Shown piece by piece: positions 56,201 to 61,896 of a DNA stretch of 64,000 nucleotides. Both the position numbers and the translations under genes were made by a program. The notes beneath the pieces are model-generated. The model made no database searches. It saw only the letters and a list, made by a program, of their open reading frames with translations, and was not told where the DNA came from. How positions within the stretch are numbered: the first letter of the stretch is position 1; each line of letters begins with the position of its first letter. Origin of the DNA: Heterocephalus glaber (lineage: Eukaryota > Chordata > Mammalia > Rodentia > Bathyergidae); assembly GCF_000247695.1 (NCBI RefSeq), contig NW_004624748.1, positions 8,869,359 to 8,933,358 of the forward strand, read 5' to 3'.

Positions 56201-58470
56201 TCTTTTTGTTGTTTTTTGAGACAGGGTCTCACCATGTAATTCAGGCTGGGCTTAAACTCACTATGTAGCCCTAACTGGCCTCGAACTCACAGCAATCCCC
56301 CTGCCTACTGAGTGCTGAGATTTCAGGCATGTACCCAGCTAGAACTTTCTTATATATAAAAATGATCATGTAGAAAATAAAATGGAAAAAAGCTCTGGCT
56401 GTAACCCATTACATACATATATACATGGTACATACATATATACACACATACATATACACATGTTTGAATGTTATTAAATGTATGTCTGTGTAGAGACATA
56501 CAACAAATCCACAGGACCTATATGAAAAATATAGAAAACATTTTTTGGGTACCGGAGATCGAACTTGGGTCCTTGTGCTTACGAGGCAGGCAGCAGAACC
56601 ACTGAGCTAAATCTCCAGCCCTAGAAAACTTTTTTGATGTATATAACGGAAGATAAAACCAGCTTTTGTGTTTTTCTTTTTTTTGTTGTTTTTTGAGATA
56701 GGGTGTCACTATGTAGTTCAGGCTGGTCTTGAATTCACTATGTAGCCCAGGCTAGGCTTGAACTTGAGGCAATCCTCCTGCTTCAGCCTCCAAGAGAGCT
56801 GGGATTACAGGCATACGCCACCACGCCCAGCTGCCTTAGTGTTTTTGAGAAAGCAATATAAAAATTTTCCTGAGTTAATTTGTGTATTTAACACAATCTC
56901 AATGAACACTTAAATGAGCCTGAAATTCATCTGAAGGAATAAATTTGGTAGAAGAGCTTATAAAATACAGTGGACCTTTGACTTACAAACTTGATTAGTT
57001 TCCGAGGGCTGGTTGTAACTGAGGTTGGTTGTAAGTCAATACAGCTGAGATCTGGATGTTTGCCTGGGTACATGCTATAGATAACAAGAGGCAGATGAAT
57101 CTTCCATTAACCTAATTAACCCAAGTTGTTCATACATCAGGCTGGTCATAACTTGAGGATCCACTGTACCAAAAATAAAATTAATAAGAGAGAATTTGCT
57201 CCCAACCAGGTGTTAATGCACATTATAAACTTATAGTAATTAGGACAGTGTGGAACTGGGTTTCAAAAAGAGAAGTCAATAGAATGGAACAGGGAGCACA
57301 GAAAGATATCAAATACAGTATGAGATCTAGTGTCCCAAAAGTAGGCACTTCAAACTAAGAATGATGTTAATTTGCAGGGCACATGCCTGTAATCCCAGCA
57401 CTTAGGAAGCTGAGGCAAGAAGGATCATCATGATTTGAGACCAGCCTGAATTACATAGTGAGATCTTGTCTCAAAAAAAAAAAAATTAAAAAGGATGATG
57501 TCAACTAATTCAATAATGGAGTCAGAAGATCTGACAAGTTATTTAGAATAAAAACTTAATTGAATTATTAACAAATATCAGCAGAATAAATTCCAGAAAG
57601 GTCAAATATTAAAGTATAAAAACCCTACCATAAACTTAAGTTGAAAACTAAATATTTGAATGAGAGAAAAAATTTCTCCACATATTATACAGGGTTAATA
57701 ACATTAATAGTTTTATAAATAATCTATAAAATGAATAATGTGGAAAATGAGCAAGGATAATTGCTAAAAATATAAGATGGACAATGATATAATAAACACG
57801 ATGTACAACTCACATTTTGATGCTATTTATCATTTGGATATTATTTAAATGAATTATATCTAGCTTTACTAAGCAGTGGCATGAGATTATAGAAAATGAT
57901 GATGTAGATTTGAACTCTATTATATTTATAAATGTTGTAATGATTGTTTAGAAATGTTACTACTGTATACATATAGAAATGGAAGTGATTTTACTTATGC
58001 AATAATGTAGTAAAAACGTAAGTGAATGTATGCACTGAAAAAAAAAACTACACTAAAACATTGGTGTTTATCATTTCTTGGTAGGATTATGGTAGAGTTA
58101 TGGATAATTTTTGTTTTCTTCCGTAACCTGTTTCCCATCAATCTCCATTTTCTACAAGAAACTCAGGTTATTTAATTATCAGAAAAGAACAAAGTTACTT
58201 TCATTTTTACAAAAAAAAAAATCTCATTTTGTTAATTAATTTGAAATATCTATTTTTCAAAAAGTAATTTTTCTTCTTGTTTTAGACCTGGCTCCTGGAG
58301 GTTCCGATGACTGGATCCATGATTTGGGCACGAAGTACTCATTTACAATTGAACTTCGAGATACAGGCAGATATGGGTTCTTACTGCCAGAACGTTATAT
58401 CAAACCTACTTGTACAGAAGCTCTCGCTGCTGTCTCTAAAATAGCCTGGCATGTCATCAGGAACGTTTAA
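19797..58470 (+). CDS. CPB2: Carboxypeptidase B2 (TAFI / procarboxypeptidase U), exons 2-11, spliced; exon 1 not found
   Basis: CPB2 is a liver-made plasma zymogen of the M14 zinc carboxypeptidase family. Thrombin-thrombomodulin or plasmin releases the activation peptide, and the enzyme then removes C-terminal Lys/Arg from fibrin, slowing fibrinolysis. Ten exons with AG acceptors and GT donors join in frame (19797-19872, 21899-22023, 23789-23897, 31776-31877, 34109-34213, 40220-40330, 41104-41197, 51562-51764, 53918-54005, 58286-58470). By human mature numbering they cover residues 3-401 and end at the same residue 401. Visible: activation cleavage after Arg92; sequons at Asn22, 51, 63 and 86; zinc ligands His159, Glu162 and His288; Arg217, Asn234 and Arg235; Tyr341; Asp348 (basic-substrate specificity); catalytic Glu363. 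Position 325 is Ile. Residue 316 is Arg where human has Ser. No stop or frameshift. Only the signal-peptide exon is missing. Identity comes from matching remembered human and rat CPB2; pancreatic CPB1 is less likely given the four sequons and sequence fit. Confidence 0.97.
20105..20400 (+). repeat. LINE-1 3' UTR fragment
   Basis: GAGATAAATCTTTTGC, AGATGTGTTATGTACATG, ACATGTACTAATAAAAAATT. The same 3' end is seen at 42290-42460 and 60318-60610, so it defines the local LINE-1 subfamily. Confidence 0.8.
20960..21130 (+). repeat. MIR SINE
   Basis: TTTTAGACAAATTAGC, TCTTCATCTGAACAATGAA, AATAATATCTGC, AATGAGTGTGAAAGTGCTTT in MIR order. Confidence 0.7.
21248..21439 (-). repeat. Composite ID-B1 (B4-like) SINE
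   Basis: In reverse: ID-like part (GGGTACTGAGGATTGAATTC) fused to a B1-like part (AAATCACTAAGTTGCCCAGG ... GTGCTGGGATTACAGG). A single pair of flanking repeats, AAATAAAATCAAT (21235-21247, 21440-21452), shows it moved as one unit. Confidence 0.85.
21519..21605 (+). repeat. ID-like SINE
   Basis: GCCAGAGATGTACCTCAG ... GTTCCATCTCCAGTTC plus A-tail, flanked by AATCTGACATACA and AATCTGACGTACA. Confidence 0.88.
21899..22023 (+). CDS. CPB2: CPB2 exon 3 (activation peptide)
   Basis: Acceptor AACTATAG, donor CAG|GTAGGC. It encodes residues 29-69 plus two bases of codon 70. It contains [19 protein letters not shown] and the sequons NAS (Asn51) and NES (Asn63). The wording is closer to rat than to human CPB2. 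Confidence 0.96.
22450..22560 (+). repeat. MIR SINE fragment
   Basis: ACTTCTTTGTGCCTCAG and GAGAGTAAGATAACAAC are MIR core phrases. Confidence 0.55.
22760..23052 (-). repeat. MIR fragment split by SINEs
   Basis: TTCATTGTATCATTTAATTC, then ATGCTGGAACTAGAAGTC after the inserted element, in reverse MIR order. Low confidence. Confidence 0.4.
22860..22955 (-). repeat. ID-like SINE
   Basis: TATTGGTACCGGGGATCG ... CCACTGAGCTATATCCCCAG. Confidence 0.92.
23067..23153 (-). repeat. ID-like SINE, other subfamily
   Basis: TAGTACTGGGGATCTAACC, TTGCTAGGCAATCC, flanked by AAAGCCTTGGTTTT (23053-23066, 23154-23167). Confidence 0.88.
23789..23897 (+). CDS. CPB2: CPB2 exon 4 (activation site Arg92)
   Basis: Acceptor TAACCCACAG, donor GAA|GTAAGT. 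It encodes residues 70-106, with the NDT sequon at Asn86 and [17 protein letters not shown] containing the Arg92-Ala93 activation bond. The next intron is about 7.9 kb and carries the GLUL pseudogene nest. Confidence 0.96.
24361..24385 (+). repeat. (AAT)n microsatellite
   Basis: Short run of AAT units. Confidence 0.85.
25133..25331 (-). repeat. MaLR-type LTR, first piece (antisense)
   Basis: GTTTGCTAGGGATTCTATAAC ... AATACCATAG ... AAATTTATTTGCTCACAG ... TGTCC matches the antisense pattern of MST/THE1/MLT1 LTRs. The match breaks at about 25331 and resumes at about 29018. Confidence 0.7.
25333..25640 (+). repeat. LTR-like interspersed repeat, first piece (same family as 9117-9520)
   Basis: Shares GTTTAGAT...CCCTCCAA near its start and AAATAAACCTCT near its end with 9117-9520. 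Its 3' tail appears at 28955-29017, beyond the GLUL pseudogene. Family name uncertain; MaLR-like is my best guess. Confidence 0.5.
26128..26613 (+). repeat. LTR-like insertion inside the GLUL pseudogene
   Basis: Starts TGATAGTTAACTG, ends AGTGAGCACTAACTGATTCA, and interrupts the pseudogene coding part. The terminal TG...CA bases fit a solo LTR of ERVL/MaLR type. Other large insertions cannot be excluded. No clear ORF. Confidence 0.5.
28425..28517 (+). repeat. ID-like SINE in the GLUL pseudogene UTR
   Basis: GGGGATTTAGCTCAGTGG ... GATCCCCGGTACC plus A-tail, flanked by the duplication GAAATATTAA (28415-28424 and 28518-28527). Youngest layer of the nest. Confidence 0.9.
28955..29017 (+). repeat. 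LTR-like interspersed repeat, tail of 25333-25640
   Basis: AAACCCCTCCTCCATTAAAT and GGGTATC line up with AAACCTTTCCTCC and GGGTGTC at 9458-9490, so this is the 3' end of the same repeat, cut off by the GLUL insertion. Confidence 0.45.
29018..29190 (-). repeat. MaLR-type LTR, second piece (antisense)
   Basis: Continues the LTR from 25331: CTTCTTATAAGGACAC, then AAATTTAGTCACATTCTAAG and CATATGAATTTGG, in the order expected for the same LTR consensus. The roughly 3.7 kb between the pieces is later insertions. Confidence 0.65.
29755..29910 (-). repeat. Composite ID-B1 (B4-like) SINE, diverged
   Basis: GTAGTAGGGACTGAACTCAG (ID-like) followed by TTTTGCTAAGTCGCTAAG, TTGCCCAAGTTGGCCTTGAA (B1-like), all in reverse. 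Confidence 0.6.
30010..30151 (-). repeat. B1 SINE
   Basis: TTTTTGAGACAAAGTCTCAC, the duplicated TCTTGAACTCACTACGTAG, then CTGGGATTATAGGC and ACCACCATGCCTGGC. Confidence 0.9.
31776..31877 (+). CDS. CPB2: CPB2 exon 5
   Basis: Acceptor TTTTCATAG, donor AAG|GTATGT. It has 34 whole codons (residues 107-140), starting [14 protein letters not shown] and ending PLYVLK, the first beta-strand region of the catalytic domain. Phase 0 at both ends. Confidence 0.96.
32075..32200 (+). repeat. MIR SINE fragment
   Basis: GATTTGACTCTGCC, TTTATGTGACTGTAC and TCACAAAATG follow MIR order. Confidence 0.5.
32252..32284 (+). repeat. (GA)n microsatellite
   Basis: About 15 GA units. Confidence 0.92.
33385..33472 (-). 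repeat. ID-like SINE
   Basis: CCCAGTACTGGGGATTGAAC ... CACTGAGCAAAATCCCTGG, flanked by TTGAGAATTCTTCTA and TTGAGAACTCTTCTA. Confidence 0.9.
34109..34213 (+). CDS. CPB2: CPB2 exon 6 (zinc ligands His159 and Glu162)
   Basis: Acceptor TTTTTGTGCAG, donor TAT|GTAAGT. It has 35 whole codons (141-175) containing GIHAREW, the M14 HxxE zinc motif, followed by [11 protein letters not shown]. Confidence 0.97.
34455..34543 (+). repeat. ID-like SINE
   Basis: GGCAGGGGATTTAGCTCAG ... GTTCCATCCCCGGTACC plus A-tail, about 240 bases after CPB2 exon 6. Confidence 0.92.
34960..35330 (-). repeat. MaLR-like LTR, antisense
   Basis: CTTAGTCACTTTATCATTG ... GGTTGATTTTGG ... CAGTCCATAG ... GAGGACATGAGACTC, the pattern of an antisense MaLR LTR. 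The 100-codon minus-strand frame here lacks known motifs and is a shadow. Confidence 0.45.
35331..38300. other. CPB2 intron 6 stretch without recognised features
   Basis: Mostly AT-rich unique or very old repeat sequence; no SINE with clear ends and no exon candidate was seen. Confidence 0.35.
38307..38387 (+). repeat. ID-like SINE with C-rich tail
   Basis: ATCTGGAGACTTAGCTCAG ... GAGTTCGAACCCTGTACC, then CCCCCC instead of an A-tail. Flanked by TCATGTCTTTA (38296-38306, 38388-38398). Confidence 0.88.
38796..38890 (+). repeat. ID-like SINE
   Basis: GGCTGGAAATTTAGCTCAG ... GATCCCCAGTACC plus long A-tail. Confidence 0.9.
39838..39956 (-). repeat. B1 SINE
   Basis: TTTTTTTTGAGACAGGTCTC, CACTACATAGTTCAGGG, CAAGATTACAGGTGTGC, ACCACACCCAGC. 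Confidence 0.9.
40220..40330 (+). CDS. CPB2: CPB2 exon 7
   Basis: Acceptor TTTAATTTGTAG, donor AAG|GTAAGT. It has 37 whole codons (176-212) with [15 protein letters not shown] and [10 protein letters not shown]. Human has a different residue run at KEKL, a variable surface loop that also differs in rat. Confidence 0.96.
41104..41197 (+). CDS. CPB2: CPB2 exon 8 (substrate-binding Arg217, Asn234, Arg235)
   Basis: Acceptor ATTTATTTAG, donor TGTG|GTAGGT. It encodes residues 213-243 plus one base of 244: [24 protein letters not shown]. Residue 238 is Asp where human has Ala. Confidence 0.96.
41440..41497 (-). repeat. LINE-1, short inverted segment
   Basis: GTAGTTCTTTATATATTC and TAGATATTAGTCTTCTGTCC are ORF2 sequence in antisense, meeting a sense segment at about 41498. 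Confidence 0.75.
41498..42460 (+). repeat. LINE-1 ORF2 end and 3' UTR
   Basis: CAATCAAAAAATGGGAAAC, AGAGAAATGCAAATTAAAAC, GAGATTCCATCTTACTCC, AGATGTGTTATGTATATGTAC, ACATGTACTAAT plus A-tail. With 41440-41497 it is a 5'-inverted insertion. Split by an ID-like SINE. Confidence 0.88.
42189..42278 (-). repeat. ID-like SINE in LINE-1
   Basis: TTTGGTACCGGAGATTGAAC ... CACTGAGCTAAATCCCTAG, flanked by AGATAGTAGAAAATA (42174-42188, 42279-42293). Confidence 0.92.
42488..42637 (+). repeat. B1 SINE
   Basis: GTGGTGGCACATGCCTG ... CTCAGGAGGCTGAGACAGG ... the duplicated TACATAGTGA units ... GAGACACTGTCTC plus A-tail. Confidence 0.92.
43063..43262 (+). repeat. Composite B1-ID (B4-like) SINE
   Basis: B1-like part (TGGGAGGCTGAGGCAGGAGG) followed by an ID-like part (ACTGGGGATGGATGTTG ... 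ATCTCCAGTACCAC), in sense. Confidence 0.8.
43718..43902. mobile_element. hAT-type miniature DNA transposon
   Basis: 185-base non-coding element with terminal inverted repeats CAGTGATGGTGAACCT and, on the other strand, CAGTGGTGAACCTATG (a 3-base gap apart). It is bounded by the perfect 8-base duplication GGTCTAAG (43710-43717, 43903-43910), the size made by hAT transposases. It resembles OposCharlie-type (OC1) elements from memory; needs a database check. Confidence 0.82.
44640..44780 (-). repeat. MaLR-like LTR fragment, antisense
   Basis: AAGTTATAAAAGAAAAGAGG followed by TTCATTTTGACTG is the antisense LTR phrase also seen in 34960-35330. Surrounding 43911-45430 is otherwise unassigned; parts (43940-44500) look ERV-LTR-like but cannot be named. 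Confidence 0.4.
45432..45580 (-). repeat. B1 SINE
   Basis: AAGGCAAGGTCTCCCTATG, duplicated CAGGCTGGCC / GAGGCTGGCC units, CTGGGATTACAGGC, ACACCTAGCC. Confidence 0.9.
45715..46160 (-). repeat. Possible ERV LTR, antisense
   Basis: Starts TGCTGGGTTTGTGAGAACC and has GCAAATTTATTTAAAAG (an antisense poly(A)-signal-like stretch). A guess from layout. Confidence 0.3.
46185..46276 (+). repeat. ID-like SINE
   Basis: GGGCCAGGGATTTAGCTCAG ... GATCCCCGGTACC plus A-tail, flanked by AGAATCCTAACTCC (46171-46184, 46277-46290). Confidence 0.95.
46335..46420 (-). repeat. ID-like SINE
   Basis: GGTACCAGGGATTGAACTCG ... CACTGAGCTAAATACCTGG, flanked by GCCTCAAGAATATT and GCCTCAAGCATATT; 58 bases from the previous, oppositely oriented copy. 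Confidence 0.93.
47208..47292 (+). repeat. ID-like SINE
   Basis: GGGGGATGTAGCTCAGTGG ... GTTCAATTCCTAGTACTGG plus A-tail, flanked by AGAGAGAAATA and AGAGAGAAATG. Confidence 0.9.
47310..48900. other. Unassigned stretch, partly GC-richer, perhaps retroviral
   Basis: 47370-47470 has a loosely repeated phrase (CCCCAAACCAGGGAT, CCCCACCCCAAACCAAGG). Short open frames on both strands lack known motifs. A B1 SINE interrupts it at 47755-47910. Confidence 0.3.
47755..47910 (+). repeat. B1 SINE with full internal duplication
   Basis: GGGGCATGGTAGCTCATGCC ... CAGTACTCAGGAGGC ... CTACATAGTGAGTTCAAGG ... AACTACGTAGCGAGACC, ending in a TA run. Confidence 0.93.
49835..50150 (-). repeat. Possible ERV LTR, antisense
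   Basis: TGTGGGTTCCCTAACTC start and AAAGGGTTTATTAGG (antisense of CTAATAAACCC, an LTR poly(A) region). Low confidence. Confidence 0.35.
50262..50500 (-). repeat. MIR SINE
   Basis: AGAACACATACTGTATGCC, TTAGCTCATTGTATCTCC, TTTTGCAGATAGGAAAATTG and GAATCTAGTGATGGG: a near-complete reversed MIR. Confidence 0.85.
51064..51168 (-). repeat. ID-like SINE
   Basis: CCAGTACCAGGTATGGAAC ... CCACTGAGCTAAATCCCTGG, flanked by diverged copies of TTAGCAATTTTT. Confidence 0.9.
51562..51764 (+). CDS. CPB2: CPB2 exon 9 (third zinc ligand His288)
   Basis: Acceptor ATTTTACTAG, donor CTG|GTAAGT. It encodes the rest of Glu244 to Leu311: [30 protein letters not shown] (His288) and [13 protein letters not shown] (Arg302, start of the mobile flap). 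It follows a roughly 10.4 kb intron, the longest in the window. Confidence 0.96.
52547..52628 (+). repeat. ID-like SINE, other subfamily
   Basis: GGGGCGGGGATATGCTG, TTAGCATGCATGAGGCCC, TTCAATCACCAGAACC. Confidence 0.75.
53353..53377 (-). repeat. Severely truncated ID-like SINE with long target duplication
   Basis: Only the 3' end (poly-T and GGTACCGGGGATCGAA) was inserted, between TGGAAGTAATTAGACTTTT (53334-53352) and TGGAAGTCATTAGACTTTT (53378-53396). Confidence 0.9.
53405..53476 (-). repeat. ID-like SINE, partly truncated
   Basis: TTTTGGTACCAGGAATC ... GGTGCCACTGA, ending early; it lies in the next few bases after the truncated copy. Confidence 0.85.
53918..54005 (+). CDS. CPB2: CPB2 exon 10 (dynamic flap / instability region)
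   Basis: Acceptor TTGCTTTTAG, donor TTAT|GTAAGT. It encodes residues 312-340 plus the first base of Tyr341: [20 protein letters not shown]. Residue 325 is Ile, the same as the human 325 variant known to be more heat-stable. Arg316 is extra relative to human. An antisense ID-like SINE starts 60 bases after the donor. Confidence 0.95.
54066..54161 (-). repeat. ID-like SINE close to the CPB2 exon 10 donor
   Basis: Long poly-T then GGTACTGGGGATTGAAC ... ACTGAGCCAAATCCCCGG. Perfect 18-base duplication AGGAATTTGTATTTTTCT (54048-54065, 54162-54179), so a fairly recent insertion. Confidence 0.95.
54465..54745. mobile_element. hAT-type non-autonomous DNA transposon
   Basis: 281 bases starting GTCCCCAACCC and ending GTTGGGGACTG (inverted repeats), flanked by CTGTACAC (54457-54464) and TTGTACAC (54746-54753), an 8-base duplication with one change. 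Inner phrases GTATTTACAGC, ATTAGATTCTCA and AAAAATTGTCCTCCATG fit a widespread old mammalian hAT family. Confidence 0.82.
56205..56342 (-). repeat. B1 SINE
   Basis: TTTTTTGAGACAGGGTCTC, ATGTAATTCAGGCTGGG, ATGTAGCCCTAACTGGCC, duplicated core. Confidence 0.9.
56410..56465 (+). repeat. (ACATAT)n simple repeat
   Basis: Alternating ACATACATATATAC units. Confidence 0.85.
56547..56621 (-). repeat. ID-like SINE
   Basis: GGGTACCGGAGATCGAAC ... CCACTGAGCTAAATCTCC, flanked by TAGAAAACATTTTTT-like repeats. Confidence 0.9.
56678..56832 (-). repeat. B1 SINE
   Basis: GTTTTTTGAGATAGGGTGTC, duplicated CACTATGTAG units, CTGGGATTACAGGC, ACCACGCCCAGC. Confidence 0.93.
56968..57166. mobile_element. Mariner/pogo-type miniature transposon
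   Basis: About 199 bases with imperfect inverted ends CAGTGGACCTTTGACTTAC and CAGTGGATCCTCAAGTTAT, flanked by TA on both sides (56966-56967, 57167-57168). The inner halves mirror each other (GGTTGTAAC / GGTCATAAC). Non-coding. Confidence 0.8.
57371..57485 (+). repeat. B1 SINE
   Basis: GCACATGCCTGTAATCCC, GAAGCTGAGGCAAG, TACATAGTGAGATCTTG plus A-tail; lacks the internal duplication. Confidence 0.9.
57490..58285. other. End of CPB2 intron 10, no recognised feature
   Basis: Very AT-rich; only the polypyrimidine tract (TTTTTCTTCTTGTTTTAG) before exon 11 stands out. Confidence 0.4.
58286..58470 (+). CDS. CPB2: CPB2 exon 11 (Tyr341, Asp348, Glu363, stop)
   Basis: Acceptor TCTTGTTTTAG. It encodes residues 341-401 and TAA at 58468-58470: [28 protein letters not shown], ending AWHVIRNV. 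Asp348 gives preference for Lys/Arg and Glu363 is the catalytic carboxylate. Human Tyr352 is His here. Confidence 0.97.
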
Positions 58471-58975
58471 TGCCCTTGACTTTTCACTCTGCTTCCGTAC
58501 TTTTACCGATTCTAGACAGACCAAATCGTACTAGTTTCTAAGTTTGATCAGTAGTTTTGATAAACGGTTTTCCTATTCCTTGCTTTTGTCAACGAACATA
58601 ATATATGCTACTTTGAAATTAAGACGAAGATTCGCGTATGTGTTCACTTTTAATTTCTGATTAAGCCTCACTGTTTCAAGGAGATAACTGGCTCTAATCA
58701 ACAGAAGGAAAGTTGGTCAGGAGTACCATACATTCAAGTTTTCCGGTCATTTTAGTACACTTCTGTTTCTGCCCGCCCCAGACCCAGGCTAAGGCCAGGA
58801 TCGCGAGAGGTGTGAAACTCAGAGAACAGAACCCGCCTCTCGCTCCAGCTCAGCCCCTCAAGAAACACTGGGAACGAAAGAAAACAATGGCTGTAATTAC
58901 TTGCAGCAACAAACATGGTATCTAGACCACCCGTTCACTGTAACACGTTACATAATAAAAGGAAACAATTTCTCT
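58471..58975 (+). other. CPB2: CPB2 3' UTR and probable poly(A) signal
   Basis: Sequence after the stop codon. I see no canonical AATAAA until 58954-58959 (ACATAATAAAAGG), which would give a UTR of roughly 0.5 kb, in the range I recall for human CPB2. The end is a guess; upstream variant signals cannot be excluded. The hexamer lies only about 100 bases before the CpG-rich block of the next gene. Confidence 0.5.
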
Positions 58976-59034
58976 TTTAATTGGAATTCAGCCCTCCCAG
59001 CTCCCAAATTGCTCTCCCACGGTCTCTCACTGCA

Positions 59035-59500
59035 CAGGTTGCGGATTTCCACCGACAGCACCACGCCCACCCGAGTCGACGTTCACTCGGGGGCGTGGCT
59101 AGGGGCGGGGACCTGCGCCTGACGACTAATCTGGCGGCCGGAAGCTGCCTGCGTCCCGCGACAGCTCGGCCAGCTTCTGATTTCCGGCGGTGTTCTGAGA
59201 CGGTCCGCCTAGCGGCCTGGTAGTGTTTTCGTATCCGTTTCTTACTTTTCAGTCTCTTGGTTCTGTTTTTCTCCTACGTCCGGGTCTCGCTTGACCCTGG
59301 CGAAGTGGCGGGCGACTTCCACTTCTCGGCCGCCCCGGGGCCCTTCGCTCGCCGTGGCAGAGCCGCGCGTGCACCTCCCTCTCCTTGTCCTCCCGGGTCC
59401 AGGCGCGGGGACGGACTGTCGCCTCCCCTGCTCCTCGGAACGGAGCTAGCGGTGACACCTCGGAACTGTGCTGGGAAGGGGAACTTGGAGAGGAGGTAAG
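59035..59500 (+). promoter_or_regulatory. CpG-rich promoter of the downstream gene, possibly bidirectional
   Basis: An abrupt change from AT-rich sequence to dense CpG. It has two GC-box-like stretches (GGGGGCGTGGC and GGGGCGGGGAC near 59090-59110), an ETS-like CCGGAAG in GGCGGCCGGAAGC near 59133, and no TATA box, as in housekeeping promoters. In human the ZC3H13 promoter lies just beyond the CPB2 3' end, and a CPB2 antisense transcript (CPB2-AS1) starts nearby in the other direction. That origin is known for human and only inferred here. Confidence 0.8.
59140..59495 (+). other. ZC3H13: Predicted non-coding first exon, probably ZC3H13 exon 1
   Basis: The donor GGAGAGGAG|GTAAGCAG sits at 59495/59496 at the end of the CpG block and fits a first-exon boundary. 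No convincing coding start was recognised, in keeping with the ZC3H13 start codon lying in exon 2. ZC3H13 is a zinc-finger nuclear protein of the m6A writer complex. The assignment rests on conserved gene order, not on protein sequence. The transcription start is approximate. Confidence 0.6.
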
Positions 59501-60317
59501 CAGTCATTAAGTCGACGTGCGTATCTGAGGAAAGGTGTCAGCCGATCCTGGAATAGGGAGGCCTGAGTTATATATGGGACCCTCCTCACCACTTCGGGTT
59601 TTGAGCGCTGCTTTGAGCATCTTGCACTGAACTCTTGTAATAGCTTCCTATGTCCGGACCTCGTTTCTTGCTCTGGTTGTGATTCTGCCGCTCGACTAAG
59701 GGGACAGCTTTACTCAGACCAAAGGTTGTGCGTCTCTCCTATCTGATGTCGGTAGGCGTGGGAACCCTTGATTGATGTTCTCATTTGTATTCGATAGAAG
59801 GGTGCACAGTATGGTCTTAGTTTTGGAGTCTCTCTCTTCATTCTTTTCAGATATATTAGAGAAAAAAGGTTCTTAGGTTTCATTGTATTTGGTCTTGCTT
59901 TCCCGAGGTAGTTGCTTTTGCCATCTGTTTTGTCAGAAAGTGGAGAAGAAGAATAAAAGGAGAGAGGGTCTGTAGTTGGCTTTTTTTTTCCTAACTAGAT
60001 TAGCATAATTTAATGTGGCTGGAAAATAATTCAGAGTTGATAATACTGTAAGATCTTGATTGTGGATGATAGTGTTCTAAACTATTTGGTTACATGGGGA
60101 GGCTAATTTGAACAACTTTGACAATTTGGGGTATTTGCAGTCTCTTCAGGTTTTTGAATTTTTAAGAAAGTCATTTAAAAAGTTTGGAAAAGATCTTCAC
60201 ACTACAAACTTCCAAGTTTGTGGTACAGTTGCAGTAAATCCAAATGATTATGCAGTACATTCCACGTGTATGTGGCTAGTTAGCTGGGTCTGGTTCTGTA
60301 ATACGTGACATTACTAA

Positions 60318-60612
60318 ATGTAAAGAACAAAATAAAAGATAAATAATAGGAAGTAGGGAGAGAGATCTCTCCCATAGGGAAAAATCAAGAGATGGAGGCG
60401 AGGAGGGTAGGGAAAGGTGATTTTAAAAAACGAGTTAAGGACTGGGGATTTAGCTCAGTGGTTTTGCCGCCTGCCTCGCAAGTGCAAGGTCCAGAGTTTG
60501 ATCCCCGGTACCAAAAAAATAAAGGAAATAAGATGTGTTATGTATATGTACCAAGTCCTCACAAGGAATGTAAGCATTATGTACTACAAATATTTACTAA
60601 TAAAAAAGGATA
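60318..60612 (+). repeat. LINE-1 3' UTR fragment split by a SINE
   Basis: AACAAAATAAAAGATAAATA, then AAGATGTGTTATGTATATGT and ATTTACTAATAAAAAAGG; same 3' end as 20105-20400. Confidence 0.8.
60438..60526 (+). repeat. ID-like SINE
   Basis: GGACTGGGGATTTAGCTCAG ... GATCCCCGGTACC plus A-tail. Confidence 0.93.
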
Positions 60613-61204
60613 AAAATATTTGACATTATTGGCTTTACTACTTACACAATAGTTTGAAGAGTTTTGTGGACATAATCTGTACATTTTGAAATAACTTCTA
60701 ATTTCTTAAGTGTTTAGATTATAACCGGAGAGTGTCAACAGGAGACTAAGAAAGTTGATGCAGGCACGTAGCAATTTGTGACTAAAAATAGTACTCTGAA
60801 ACTTAATGCTTTCACTGTGCATCTGATCTGATTTGGTTTCATCCATATTTAGTCTGCCTTGTAGTAATACAATATAAATGCCATGAAAATAGTTAATACT
60901 GTATTGTTTGCAGAATAATGAGAAAAAAGTTTTTATATGTTCATTACAGACACTTTTTAAAAATAAATTTTATTTTATCCCATTCCCCCTTCCCCTCCCT
61001 ATGTACAAAAGCTTTGTTTCCACTTTTTCCTTCTATTTTCACTTTCTTTCTCCCCTCTTTTCTCTCTCCCTCTTCTCATGCTCCCCCTCCCATTTGAATA
61101 TGTTCTCCCCATTTCCCAATAACTATTAAATGTTTTAGTCTTTATTTTCACTTTCGGTTTCTCACACCAGAGAATGCGGTATTTAAACATGTGTGGACAC
61201 TCTT

Positions 61205-61275
61205 TTTTAGAATATATTTTATCTGAGGTTTGTTGAATCCATGGGTGCAGAACCCGTGCATATGGAGGGCCTCTT
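61205..61275. repeat. Possible Tigger/MER2-like DNA transposon fragment
   Basis: TTGAATCCATGGGTGCAG and AACCCGTGCATATGGAGGGC resemble the end of a Tigger-type element. Confidence 0.4.
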
Positions 61276-61896
61276 ACTGGATTCCTGATTACTGGTGATT
61301 TAAAATGAACATTGATTTTATGTTTTGAGATATGCAGACTTTTCTCATTTTCATATACATAATATAAATTTAAAATACTAAAATCTAGTAAGTGGATGTT
61401 ATTTTGTCTATATGTCATGAAAATTTTAAGTTACCAATGTTAATTTATAGTAAGCATTGGCATTTACATATAAAAAACAAAATTGTTTAACTTACATTTG
61501 TATGGAAAATTGGTTTTCAGTGGATTTTTAGTTTTCCCCATCTTTTCATTCCCCCAGTCCTATACAGATATGGAGCTGTTTTACCAGATGTTTATTAGCA
61601 GTTGAAACATTAAGTGGTGTGGAGATATATAATAAATACAGATATATTTTTTAGGGTCTTTTTTTCTTAGGATAATTTTGTATGTTGCAGCTCTATTTAT
61701 TTTATAATAGCTGCCAACATGGGATATCAGCTTAGTTGTTTCAGTTCTATTTGGAATTCAGTTTAGAATTGTTTTACTCTTGAATCTACAGATTAGCAAT
61801 CTGTAAGGTTGTTTTACAGAGTTCTTATTTAAAAAGTTCTCTCAAACTCTGTATCAAATAAATTTAGCTATTTTTTTCCTTTTAAGAATATGAAGT

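Noticed and set aside
59249..59507. Overlapping open frames on both strands in the CpG block
   Set aside because: High GC lowers stop-codon frequency; no protein motif, and the region fits a promoter and non-coding first exon.
60999..61418. 139-codon minus-strand open frame
   Set aside because: Low-complexity purine/pyrimidine tract and no recognisable domain; crosses an old transposon fragment.
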